From NCBI RefSeq assembly GCF_001422545.1, contig NZ_LMLE01000010.1:124227-188226 (forward strand): a DNA stretch of 64,000 nt, in the 5' to 3' direction. The stretch comes from Pedobacter sp. Leaf41. GTDB lineage: Bacteria; Bacteroidota; Bacteroidia; Sphingobacteriales; Sphingobacteriaceae. The position numbers and the translations under genes were made by a program. The notes beneath the pieces were generated by a model. That model searched no databases and was not told the origin of the DNA. It saw only the letters and a program-made list of their open reading frames with translations. Below, piece after piece: positions 8,876 to 16,542 of the stretch (position 1 is the first letter of the stretch; each line of letters starts with the position of its first letter).

Positions 8876-9094
8876 TTAGTTTTTAGGTGAGTTTTCTTTT
8901 TCGATTTTTTTTAATCTTTTATCGATAGAGAAAAGGTAAGCCAATAATCCAAGCAAAATGATCACTATGCAGGCAACAACAACGTAAATTTTACCATCGC
9001 TACGCAACTTATCCGCCATTTCTACGCCGTTATCTTGCGCAAATAGCTGAATTGTAGCAAGCATTAATATTAAGGAGAACAATATCATTTTCAT
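8876..9094 (-). CDS. CcmD-like small membrane protein
   Basis: 72 residues from the ATG at 9094 (MKMILFSLILMLATIQLFAQ); the open frame extends to 9160, but the signal-like start favours 9094. It has an N-terminal signal sequence, a short exported segment, one strong membrane helix (about residues 36-54, IYVVVACIVIILLGLLAYLF) and a basic C-terminal tail (DKRLKKIEKEN). Size, topology and its place directly after ccmC match CcmD-family peptides, which stabilise the CcmABC heme-release complex. Assignment rests mainly on context. Confidence 0.7.
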   Translation of the reverse strand: MKMILFSLILMLATIQLFAQDNGVEMADKLRSDGKIYVVVACIVIILLGLLAYLFSIDKRLKKIEKENSPKN

Positions 9095-9183
9095 GTTAGT
9101 TTTTAATTTTTGGTGTTTTAATTTTGGGTGGCGAGTTTGTAATCCTTTGTCCTTGCTCATTATTCTTTTATCCCTGCTCTTCC

Positions 9184-9849
9184 CTAATTCGATTGTTGCT
9201 GTCTGTTTTGTAATGAGCGTAGTCTGAATTTAATGGTGTAAACCCAGTACCCAATTAATATCCAGCCTAAGCATGCCGGATAAAATACCATCCGCATTCG
9301 GCTATCTAAATCGTAGCTGTTAAAACCAGGGTTACCGCCATTACCAGGATGTAGTGAATCTTTTAAACGTGGTAAAACGAATAGTAGAACCACCATCATT
9401 GGGAAAGCGAAGATGTTATAGATAGCAGAAATTTTAGCTCTTTTTTGTTCCTCATCTATCGCATTGCGAAGAATTAAATAAGCAAAATATAGTAAAACTG
9501 AAATGGCTGCAAAGTTTTGTTTAGGATCGAAACTCCAGAACTGGCCCCAGGTATATTTCGCCCAGATGGCACCGGTAACTAATCCTAGAAGACCGAAAAT
9601 GATCCCTGCATTTACGCTCTCTACAGCTTTCATATCATCAATTTCACTTTTGGAGCTAAGAGATTTAATGCTGTAAAAGACAGAAATGGAGAACAATACA
9701 ATCATGGCAAACCACATAGGAACATGGAAATATAAATTCCTGATTGATTCATTTAAAATAGGCAAGCGAGGCACGCCAAGCAACAAACCTGCAATTGCAG
9801 TATAAACTACCAGCACTGAACCTAAAATTTTCCACCAAGTTTTATTCAT
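9184..9849 (-). CDS. ccmC: Heme exporter protein CcmC
   Basis: 221 residues from the ATG at 9849; the frame extends to 9918 but the N-terminus MNKTWWKILGS is typical. Six membrane segments are visible. The heme-binding signature is present: His in NLYFHVPMW, the Trp-rich motif YTWGQFWSFDPKQ, and the second His in KDSLHPGNGG. CcmC forms the holo-CcmE complex by loading heme onto CcmE at the periplasmic side of the inner membrane. It follows ccmB by 121 bp and precedes the CcmD-like gene by 89 bp, so these three form one transcription group. Confidence 0.93.
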   Translation of the reverse strand: MNKTWWKILGSVLVVYTAIAGLLLGVPRLPILNESIRNLYFHVPMWFAMIVLFSISVFYSIKSLSSKSEIDDMKAVESVNAGIIFGLLGLVTGAIWAKYTWGQFWSFDPKQNFAAISVLLYFAYLILRNAIDEEQKRAKISAIYNIFAFPMMVVLLFVLPRLKDSLHPGNGGNPGFNSYDLDSRMRMVFYPACLGWILIGYWVYTIKFRLRSLQNRQQQSN

Positions 9850-9970
9850 ACATATATTAATTTTGAAGGAGTGATTTTTGTATGAGTGAATGTTGCCGCT
9901 GTTACTCAATAATTTCAAGCGATAGAAATCAACATTCTCTCAACCATTCATTCTATAATTCAATCATTTT

Positions 9971-10636
9971 TTAGTCCCTCCAAAGGTAAGGAAATAACAA
10001 TAATGAGGTGGCAACTGTAAGCACATTTACAACCAACAACATTCCAATTTCATCGTAACTATTCTCCCAGGGCAAGCCATCAACTGCATTCTTTGCTAAT
10101 TTTATTAAAAGTATGAGTACTGGAATAATAATCGGGAAGCTTAAAATTGCCATCAGCATTCCGCCGTTTCCTGCTTTACTTGCAATGGCTGAAACCATGG
10201 TAAAAACCGTTGAAAAACTGATGCTACCCATCACGACGGCTACGTAATATAAAAGCAAATCGGGCGGTGTAAACGAATCGAACACCAAAGTATAAAAACC
10301 TAATGCGATGGTAGTTAATACCAACATTAGCAAAACGTTATAAACTGTTTTCGATATTATAACCGCAGCCGGACTCGCTAAAACGTAGCTATATAACTGT
10401 TGTCCTTTAGTTTCCTGCAAAAAACTTTTTGAAACCCCGTTGATAGATGCAAATAAGATAATTATCCAGAACAATGCATTCCAGGCAAGCTTATCGCCTA
10501 AGCTGACAAAAGATAAATAGCAGGTAAAAATGGTGGAAACTACATACAATAATACACCGTTGATGGTATATTTGGAGCGCCACTCTAACAGCACTTCCTT
10601 GTGGATTAAATATTTAACCTCATTGGCCAATTGCAT
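9971..10636 (-). CDS. ccmB: Heme exporter protein CcmB (ABC permease)
   Basis: 221 residues with six predicted membrane helices, opening with the cytoplasmic segment NEVKYLIHKEVLLEWRSKY typical of CcmB. The motif SKSFLQETKGQQLYSYVLAS, where CcmB proteins contact the CcmA ATPase, follows the second helix. CcmB with CcmA uses ATP to release heme-loaded CcmE from CcmC. No ccmA is seen in this window. A perfect TATCTTTG box ends only 5 bp before the ATG, so the transcript leader must be extremely short. Confidence 0.92.
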   Translation of the reverse strand: MQLANEVKYLIHKEVLLEWRSKYTINGVLLYVVSTIFTCYLSFVSLGDKLAWNALFWIIILFASINGVSKSFLQETKGQQLYSYVLASPAAVIISKTVYNVLLMLVLTTIALGFYTLVFDSFTPPDLLLYYVAVVMGSISFSTVFTMVSAIASKAGNGGMLMAILSFPIIIPVLILLIKLAKNAVDGLPWENSYDEIGMLLVVNVLTVATSLLLFPYLWRD

Positions 10637-10641
10637 AACCG

Positions 10642-10649
10642 CAAAGATA
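10642..10649 (-). promoter_or_regulatory. -7 box (TATCTTTG) of the ccmB operon
   Basis: Perfect TAnnTTTG match, 5 bp upstream of the ccmB ATG. It implies a nearly leaderless mRNA. Confidence 0.6.
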
Positions 10650-10730
10650 CTTTTATTGATAAATATTGTAAGGGTAATTTGTTGGATTGTTGTAATATTG
10701 TATAAAGTTTTAGCTGTTAAATATTAGCAC

Positions 10731-10994
10731 GGAAACACTGAATACAAGAAAAACTATCTGTTAGATTACTTAAAAAGTATATAATGTTTTTTTTATTCCG
10801 TGGACTCCGTGCTTCCGTGGGCAAAAATATTTTATGGATTATAAGAAAAAACGAAGCTAGCTACAAAATTAAGTCTGCCTCAGAAACACAGAATACACTG
10901 AAAATATTAGCCACTGATGAAAAGGATAAACATAGATAAGTTATTTCATTATTATTGTAAGCCAACATCTGTGTTTATCTGTTAACATCTGTGG
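10731..10994. repeat. Repeat cluster with palindrome copy 2
   Basis: No gene lies between ccmB and ogt. Sequences of the 'CCGTGGACTCCGTGCTTCCG' type (around 10800) face the complementary GCACGGAAACACTG near 10729. The stretch 10911-10994 is an imperfect palindrome running from CCACTGATGAAAAGGATAAA to TTTATCTGTTAACATCTGTGG, related to 3941-4009 and 18350-18419. Its right arm ends 8 bp before the ogt ATG. Confidence 0.65.
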
Positions 10995-11002
10995 TAAAAA
11001 AT

Positions 11003-11482
11003 ATGGATTACGCATCAGTATTAGAATCACCAATTGGAAAAATAACCATCTTAGCTGACGATGATTTTGTTTACGCCATCACTTTTTCAGAACAAGATAT
11101 TGATGAGTTAAGGGAAAATGAGTTGACCAAAATTGTGGCAAAGCAACTTGAAGATTATTTTGAAGGGGATTTAGAAGCTTTCGATTTCCCAATAAAACAA
11201 AAAGGAACTGAATTTCAGCAAGGGGTTTGGCAAAACCTACTCACCATTCCTTATGGCGAAACTACCTCCTATGCTAAGTTTTCGGCACATCAACCCTTAG
11301 CTATTCGGGCAATAGCTGCTGCTAACGGCAAAAACAATATTGCTATAGTGGTTCCTTGCCATCGAGTAATTGGTAGTGGAGGAAAATTGGTAGGTTATGC
11401 CGGTGGCTTATGGCGAAAACAATGGTTGCTGCAACACGAGAGAGAGGTTTCACAGAAAGGTCAAACAGAATTAAAATTTTAG
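11003..11482 (+). CDS. ogt: Methylated-DNA-[protein]-cysteine S-methyltransferase
   Basis: 159 residues from ATG 11003; an in-frame GTG at 10991 lies inside the repeat and is rejected. The DNA-binding helix region FQQGVWQNLLTIPYGETTSY and the active-site motif IVVPCHRVIG (acceptor C119) are intact. The protein transfers alkyl groups from O6-alkylguanine or O4-alkylthymine in DNA to its own Cys in a suicide reaction. It lacks the Ada-type regulatory domain. The stop codon is 1 bp from the ATG of the cupin gene downstream, so the two are translated together. Confidence 0.95.
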   Translation: MDYASVLESPIGKITILADDDFVYAITFSEQDIDELRENELTKIVAKQLEDYFEGDLEAFDFPIKQKGTEFQQGVWQNLLTIPYGETTSYAKFSAHQPLAIRAIAAANGKNNIAIVVPCHRVIGSGGKLVGYAGGLWRKQWLLQHEREVSQKGQTELKF

Positions 11483-11483
11483 C

Positions 11484-11870
11484 ATGGACAAATTATCAGA
11501 TAAAGCCGATACCAAAAATATAAAAGCCATTCGTTTAATCAATATTACCGACGGGAAGTGTGATTTTGAATCAGGAACAATACCAATCAGACAGCATATC
11601 AACGCTAATTACTTCTTCGCTCAAACAGATGTCTCCTTGCAATACAGTCCTCATGCTGCACCACGTAGACAGTACGTTATTACGCTTAAAGGGAAATTAA
11701 AATTTACGGTGAGTAACGGTCAATCCTTCATTCTTGAACCCGGAATTATTTTAATAGCTGCAGATACATTTGGTGAAGGACACACTTGGGAAATTTTAGA
11801 TGGAGAAGAGTGGGAAAGGATTTATATCCCGCTGGAAGATGGTGCTGATGACCATTTTACAGCGGTTTAA
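11484..11870 (+). CDS. Cupin-fold protein
   Basis: 128 residues, no signal peptide. The central beta-rich region (about 60-125) includes PRRQYVITLKGKLKFTVSNG followed by a PGIILIAADTFGEGHTWEI segment, the shape of the two cupin motifs. Metal-ligand His residues are sparse: H56 lies just before the first motif and H102 is in the second. A bound metal is therefore uncertain. It begins 1 bp after the ogt stop. Substrate and function unknown; a role tied to repair is possible only by context. Confidence 0.75.
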   Translation: MDKLSDKADTKNIKAIRLINITDGKCDFESGTIPIRQHINANYFFAQTDVSLQYSPHAAPRRQYVITLKGKLKFTVSNGQSFILEPGIILIAADTFGEGHTWEILDGEEWERIYIPLEDGADDHFTAV

Positions 11871-11901
11871 TCAAACAAAGGCCAGATGCTTTCAAGTTAG
11901 A

Positions 11902-12315
11902 TTAACTGACGGTGGTTGAGTTTCCTAATTCTTTCCCTTTTTGAGTGCTAAAAAGCATAAAAATTACGCCCACTAAAAGCACAATCCACCCCCATTGAAA
12001 ATGCACCACTTTACCAATTAATTTATTGGCAAAACCGTACTTCGTATAATTATTAGCTGTAAAATAAACTGCAATAACTGCCAGCACATACCAGATGGCC
12101 ATTACGAAACTCATAAACCGAAAGGCACCTGCTTTTCTGATAAAAAGGAAAAGAACAGAAATTGCAATGATTGCATAGGTAATAAAAAATAGACGGGCAT
12201 CAGACTGATATAAGTTCCAATTTCCTTTTATCGGCACCTTTAACATTGGACAAAAACCTGCCACTACGCATAACAAAATGCCTAACCAGGCTCTGAATTT
12301 ATTTAGAATTAACAT
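11902..12315 (-). CDS. Small four-helix membrane protein
   Basis: 137 residues with four hydrophobic segments (about residues 8-25, 42-60, 66-86 and 108-126) and a short polar C-terminus. No enzymatic motif. I do not recognise the family. It is convergent with the cupin gene (31 bp apart). Confidence 0.65.
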   Translation of the reverse strand: MLILNKFRAWLGILLCVVAGFCPMLKVPIKGNWNLYQSDARLFFITYAIIAISVLFLFIRKAGAFRFMSFVMAIWYVLAVIAVYFTANNYTKYGFANKLIGKVVHFQWGWIVLLVGVIFMLFSTQKGKELGNSTTVS

Positions 12316-12434
12316 TTTGATTCAAGATTTAAATTTTTCCTGCGGGTTGATTACACTGATTTAAAGACTCCATAGACTTTAATAATTGATTTTGCTATTA
12401 GATCATATCTTATCACTAATTTGTTTCGCATTTT

Positions 12435-12455
12435 CTAATGACTAATGACTAATGA
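12435..12455. repeat. Three tandem CTAATGA heptamers
   Basis: Three perfect head-to-tail 7 bp units just downstream of gldC. Confidence 0.7.
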
Positions 12456-12460
12456 CTCAA

Positions 12461-12796
12461 TTACTGCCCTTCAATAATACCCATCTTTTCCGCGAAATGC
12501 GCACAGTAATCACGTAAATCTTCAACAATTAAGGTTTCGTTTGTAGCCTTTAAAAAGCTATCACCCATGGTTTGCAACGTTTCGTAGAAAAACCGTTTCA
12601 TCTCATCAACAGGCATATCCTTTGTCCAAAGATCTATTTTCAAAGTATTTTTATAGTTGTGATCCCAAACGGATAAAAACATCGCTTTAGCTGGTACTTT
12701 ATCTGCATTACCAGAATCAGTACTTTCCCATAGGATGTTATCAGGATTATTTGCCTCATCTAACTCAACTGTTAGTTTTATTTCTGCTGTCTTCAT
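12461..12796 (-). CDS. gldC: Gliding motility protein GldC
   Basis: 111 residues. The frame opens at a TTG (12802), but the ATG at 12796 gives the typical start MKTAEIKLTVELDE. Family features follow: ILWESTDSG, KAMFLSVWDHNYKNTLKIDL, then WTKDMPVDEMKRFF and ETLQTMGDSF. It is a soluble cytoplasmic protein associated with the gliding/type IX secretion gene set of Bacteroidota. It improves gliding but is not strictly required in Flavobacterium johnsoniae. gldB, its usual neighbour, is not next to it here. A near-consensus CATCTTTGC box lies about 55 bp upstream. Confidence 0.9.
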   Translation of the reverse strand: MKTAEIKLTVELDEANNPDNILWESTDSGNADKVPAKAMFLSVWDHNYKNTLKIDLWTKDMPVDEMKRFFYETLQTMGDSFLKATNETLIVEDLRDYCAHFAEKMGIIEGQ

Positions 12797-12922
12797 TTTC
12801 AAAAATTGATTATACCGATAAAAAGTATGCAGTTATCAGTTTATTTTTACGGTTGCAAAGATGCTTATTTTTTGATTTGATTGCACCGATGAATGAATTG
12901 GAAAGATTTTTTTACGCTTGAA

Positions 12923-13195
12923 TTACGCTATTTTTCTAATGATAATGATCAGGATGACGGTGATAACAATAAAGATAGATTCTACAAGCCAAATCTTCTT
13001 CAAATCTTTAAGTGTGAAACGGAAAATTAAATCGGTAATAAAAGTAACCAAGATCAGGCATCCTAAAATAAGCAGATAAAAACCACTCATGTCGATCTGT
13101 CTCGGTGCAGTATCTTTAGCAGTTAATAGATTAAAAACCGCTAGGCCTAAACCAGCGGCTCCAATGATGTTTAAAGGGGTAATCCTCAATTTCAT
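12923..13195 (-). CDS. Small membrane protein, unknown
   Basis: 90 residues with three hydrophobic segments (about 8-24, 38-58 and 68-87). No recognised family. It starts 4 bp after the DEAD-box helicase stop, so it is the second gene of that operon. Confidence 0.65.
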   Translation of the reverse strand: MKLRITPLNIIGAAGLGLAVFNLLTAKDTAPRQIDMSGFYLLILGCLILVTFITDLIFRFTLKDLKKIWLVESIFIVITVILIIIIRKIA

Positions 13196-13199
13196 TTCA

Positions 13200-14546
13200 C
13201 TACTTCTTCTTATCGAAACGTTTACCTTTTTTAAAACTTTTAATTTCTTTTCCAGCCTTAGCTTTAGCTTTTTCTCTTGCCTTCTTATCTATTGCTGCAG
13301 CATGTTTTTTCTCATGGAAAGCGCCTTTAAAATCAGGGTCTTCCTTGCGTTTTTGCATGTCAATTTCCTTGGCAATATGCTGACGTTCCTCGTAAGGCGT
13401 TTCATCAATGTAAACACCTTCCGGGATTTCAGCTACAGGAATATATTGGCGAATTAGCTTTTCAATTTTACGGATGTAGTATTTTTCAGCATCAGTAGCG
13501 AAAGTAATGGCGTCGCCCTTGGCAAAAGCCCTACCCGTTCTACCAATTCTATGCACATAATCCTCAATAATAATGGGTACATCAAAATTAATTACATGAC
13601 TTACGTCACTCACATCAATTCCCCTACTGGCTACATCAGTGGCCACCAATACCCGGATATTACCTTCTTTGAAACTATTTATGGAGTTAATTCTGGTATT
13701 TTGTCCTTTATTAGCATGAATCACCCGAACGTTGTCGGCACCATATCTTCGTTCAATAAAACTAAAGATATTATCTGCTACTGTTTTAGTTTTACAAAAA
13801 ATAATCAACCTGGTAAAGGCCTCATCATTTTTTAAAAGATGTTGTAACAGATTGATTTTTGTTTTAAAATTTGGAACGTAATATAAGGTTTGCGTTACAT
13901 TAGCAGCAGGTGTAGCCTGTGCAGATGCCTCAATTACAAGCGGGTTATTTAAAAAATCTCCAGCAATTTTTTGAACTAAATCGCTCATTGTTGCAGAGAA
14001 CAACAGGTTTTGGCGTTTGCGTGGAACGATTTCTAAAATCCGATGTATCGAACCAATAAAGCCCATATCCATCATTTTATCGGCCTCATCAAGTACCAAA
14101 AACTTTAAGCTTTGCGTATTAATATCTCCATCCAAATATAAATCCAGAAATCTTCCAGGCGTAGCAATTAAAATATCAACGCCTTTTGCTATTTGCTCTT
14201 TCTGCGTTTTCGGACCAATTCCGCCAAAAATTACCAGCGAACGCAAGTCTGTATAAGTGGAGAACAGCTTCACCTGCTCAGCTATCTGCATGGCCAGTTC
14301 ACGTGTCGGCGATAAAATTAAAGCCCTCGGATTTTCACCCTGAGCATATTTTAACTGCATTAAAATGGGCAAAACGAAAGCCGCAGTTTTTCCAGTTCCG
14401 GTTTCGGCAATACCAAAAATATCTTGTCCTGATAGCACCGGTGCAATTGCTTTTTCCTGTATGGGAGTGGCAACGGTATAACCTGCATCGGCAACTGCAT
14501 TTAAAATTTGCCTATTTAATTTAAATTCTTCGAACGATTTTGCCAT
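13200..14546 (-). CDS. DEAD-box ATP-dependent RNA helicase, RhlE-like
   Basis: 448 residues from ATG 14546 (MAKSFEEFKLNRQ). All helicase motifs are present: Q motif TPIQEKAI, Walker A AETGTGKTAAF, PTRELA, GG, TPGRFLD, DEAD in VLDEADKMM, SAT in LLFSATM, and the C-terminal VATDVASRGIDV and HRIGRTGRA. After about residue 380 there is a basic low-complexity tail (KKHAAAIDKKAREKAKAKAG) typical of RhlE-type proteins, which unwind RNA during ribosome assembly or decay. A perfect TATCTTTG box ends 6 bp before the ATG. The 90-residue membrane protein follows 4 bp later. Confidence 0.93.
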   Translation of the reverse strand: MAKSFEEFKLNRQILNAVADAGYTVATPIQEKAIAPVLSGQDIFGIAETGTGKTAAFVLPILMQLKYAQGENPRALILSPTRELAMQIAEQVKLFSTYTDLRSLVIFGGIGPKTQKEQIAKGVDILIATPGRFLDLYLDGDINTQSLKFLVLDEADKMMDMGFIGSIHRILEIVPRKRQNLLFSATMSDLVQKIAGDFLNNPLVIEASAQATPAANVTQTLYYVPNFKTKINLLQHLLKNDEAFTRLIIFCKTKTVADNIFSFIERRYGADNVRVIHANKGQNTRINSINSFKEGNIRVLVATDVASRGIDVSDVSHVINFDVPIIIEDYVHRIGRTGRAFAKGDAITFATDAEKYYIRKIEKLIRQYIPVAEIPEGVYIDETPYEERQHIAKEIDMQKRKEDPDFKGAFHEKKHAAAIDKKAREKAKAKAGKEIKSFKKGKRFDKKK

Positions 14547-14552
14547 AGCGCA

Positions 14553-14560
14553 CAAAGATA
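14553..14560 (-). promoter_or_regulatory. -7 box (TATCTTTG) of the RNA helicase gene
   Basis: Perfect TAnnTTTG match 6 bp upstream of the ATG. It supports ATG 14546 over the in-frame start at 14555, which lies inside the box. Confidence 0.6.
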
Positions 14561-15050
14561 GGCTTTTTAAGCTGAAAGGCTTAAACTAGTGTGAAGTTCG
14601 GAGTCGTGAGACGTGAGCTAATGAAGCTAAAATCACTTAAAGAGATTTAGGGGAAAGCAATATCAGTAGTTCTTCAATGTCGGTATCTCTTTTATTATTT
14701 CAATCTTTTTTAATCTATGTCATTCTGAAGCACGGAATCTCTTTCGTCGGTTACAGATGCTTCGTACCTACTATTGACGTTTTTAACTTTACGTCATTGC
14801 CTGCCTGCGGCAGGCCGGCGATCCCGATTTTTTATCGGTAGAAGTTCCAGAGGAATACCTTTGGTACAATCTCATTTGTTGTATTATCTTATTAAAGAAG
14901 ATTGTTTAGTGCCTCGCAATGACGACAGTTCTTAACCTCATTTATATTGAGTTTTATAAAATTCAGGCTTATTTAAGTCAAAACAACAACACCACACTTA
15001 ATTTACACCTTTCGTCCGCCCAATCTCGTCACTTTTTACTTTATTCTTTC
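14561..15050. other. Gene-free gap between divergent genes
   Basis: No coding sequence seen. It holds scattered repeat-like pieces (GTTCGGAGTCGTGAGACGTG near 14595; TGTCATTCTGAAGCACGGAA near 14718) and the dispersed element at 14792-14924. Confidence 0.5.
14792..14924. repeat. Dispersed ~130 bp element, copy B, with terminal inverted repeats
   Basis: 133 bp bounded by CGTCATTGC (14792-14800) and its perfect complement GCAATGACG (14916-14924). It has an internal small palindrome GCCTGCCTGCGGCAGGC. Copy A at 7074-7199 shares the core. The plan is that of a non-autonomous palindromic mobile element. Confidence 0.75.
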
Positions 15051-15053
15051 GGC

Positions 15054-15083
15054 TTTGTACTTTCTACTAAAACACTACCTTTG
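15054..15083 (+). promoter_or_regulatory. Promoter of pyrC (TTTG-N18-TACCTTTG)
   Basis: A -33 TTTG (15054-15057) and a -7 TACCTTTG (15076-15083) are spaced by 18 bp. The -7 box ends 5 bp before the ATG at 15089, so the mRNA should be leaderless or nearly so. Confidence 0.65.
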
Positions 15084-15088
15084 AAACC

Positions 15089-16423
15089 ATGAATGCTTAC
15101 CTGATAAAAGCTGCAACAATTGTAAATGAAGGTCAGAAATTTGTTGCCGATGTATTAATTAAAGATGGATTTATTGCCAAAATAGGTCAAAACCTTTCTG
15201 CAGCCCATGCACAAGAAATTAATGCTGAAGGGCAATACCTTTTACCAGGAATGATTGATGACCAAGTGCATTTTCGCGAGCCAGGTTTAACGCATAAAGC
15301 GGATATTTTTACAGAAAGTATGGCAGCTGTAGCAGGTGGAATTACGTCTTTCATGGAAATGCCAAACACGGTTCCAAATACTTTAACGCAAGATTTACTT
15401 GCTGATAAATATGCAATTGCTGGCGAAACTTCATTAGCCAATTACTCATTTTATATGGGTGCCAGTAATGACAACATTGAAGAAGTTTTAAAAACCGACC
15501 CAAAAAATGTGTGTGGCATAAAAGTTTTCATGGGTTCATCAACTGGGAATATGTTGGTTGATAATGAAAAAACATTGGAAAACATTTTTAGCAAAGCACC
15601 AATCTTAGTGGCCACACATTGCGAAGATGAGGCCACTATCCGCCATAATTTAGCCGAATTTCAGGCAAAATACGGCGATGATTTAACGATAGAAATGCAT
15701 CCCTTAATCCGTAGTGCTGAAGCATGTTACAAATCTTCTTCTTTAGCGGTTGAGCTGGCGAAAGCCTACCAAACGCGTTTGCACATTCTTCATATTTCAA
15801 CGGCGAAAGAAATTGCACTTTTCGATAATAGCATCCCATTAAAAGATAAAAAAATAACTGCAGAAGCGTGTGTGCATCACCTTTGGTTTAATGATAAAGA
15901 CTACGCAACTAAAGGAAATTTCATCAAATGGAATCCTGCTGTTAAAACGGAAGAAGATCAGAATGGTATTCTTCAGGGTGTTTTAAATGATAATATTGAT
16001 GTGATTGCAACTGACCATGCGCCACATACCTTAGAAGAAAAACAACAGCCTTATTCACAAGCTCCATCAGGCGGACCATTAGTTCAACATGCTCTGCCTG
16101 CTTTATTGGAAATGCATTTACAAGGCAAAATTTCATTAGAGAAAATAGTGGAGAAAACGGCGCATAACCTGGCTATCTGTTTTGATATCGAAAAACGTGG
16201 ATTTATTCGCGAAGGCTATTGGGCAGATTTAGTTTTGGTTGATTTAAAAGACTCATGGAAAGTAACCAAATTAAATAATTTCTACAAATGTGGCTGGAGT
16301 CCTTTTGATGGAGATACTTTCCAAGCCAGCGTTACACACACTTTTGTGTCAGGAAATTTGGCTTATCAGAAAGGCAGATTTACTACCGACCAGATTGGAA
16401 AGCGCCTAACTTTTGCCAGATAG
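15089..16423 (+). CDS. pyrC: Dihydroorotase
   Basis: 444 residues, type I (long) dihydroorotase of the amidohydrolase family, which cyclises N-carbamoyl-aspartate to dihydroorotate in pyrimidine synthesis. Metal-site segments in order are DDQVHFREPG (HxR), the Lys expected to be carboxylated in CGIKVFMGSSTG, ATHCEDEA, LHILHIST and the Asp in VIATDHAPHTLEEK. The start follows a textbook Bacteroidota promoter. No other pyr gene lies nearby. Confidence 0.94.
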   Translation: MNAYLIKAATIVNEGQKFVADVLIKDGFIAKIGQNLSAAHAQEINAEGQYLLPGMIDDQVHFREPGLTHKADIFTESMAAVAGGITSFMEMPNTVPNTLTQDLLADKYAIAGETSLANYSFYMGASNDNIEEVLKTDPKNVCGIKVFMGSSTGNMLVDNEKTLENIFSKAPILVATHCEDEATIRHNLAEFQAKYGDDLTIEMHPLIRSAEACYKSSSLAVELAKAYQTRLHILHISTAKEIALFDNSIPLKDKKITAEACVHHLWFNDKDYATKGNFIKWNPAVKTEEDQNGILQGVLNDNIDVIATDHAPHTLEEKQQPYSQAPSGGPLVQHALPALLEMHLQGKISLEKIVEKTAHNLAICFDIEKRGFIREGYWADLVLVDLKDSWKVTKLNNFYKCGWSPFDGDTFQASVTHTFVSGNLAYQKGRFTTDQIGKRLTFAR

Positions 16424-16542
16424 GTTTGTTATATTTGTTTATCAATCAAAATGCAAACATTAATCGTGTATCCTAATTAAATTCATGACGACGGCATTAT
16501 TGTTATCTTAAAAATTCAATCTTTAAAAGGCCACTATTAACA

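Noticed and set aside
10991..11002. GTG start for ogt
   Set aside because: It lies in the arm of a dispersed palindrome; ATG 11003 gives the normal N-terminus.
12435..12455. Possible CRISPR-like short repeats
   Set aside because: Only three 7 bp tandem units with no spacers.
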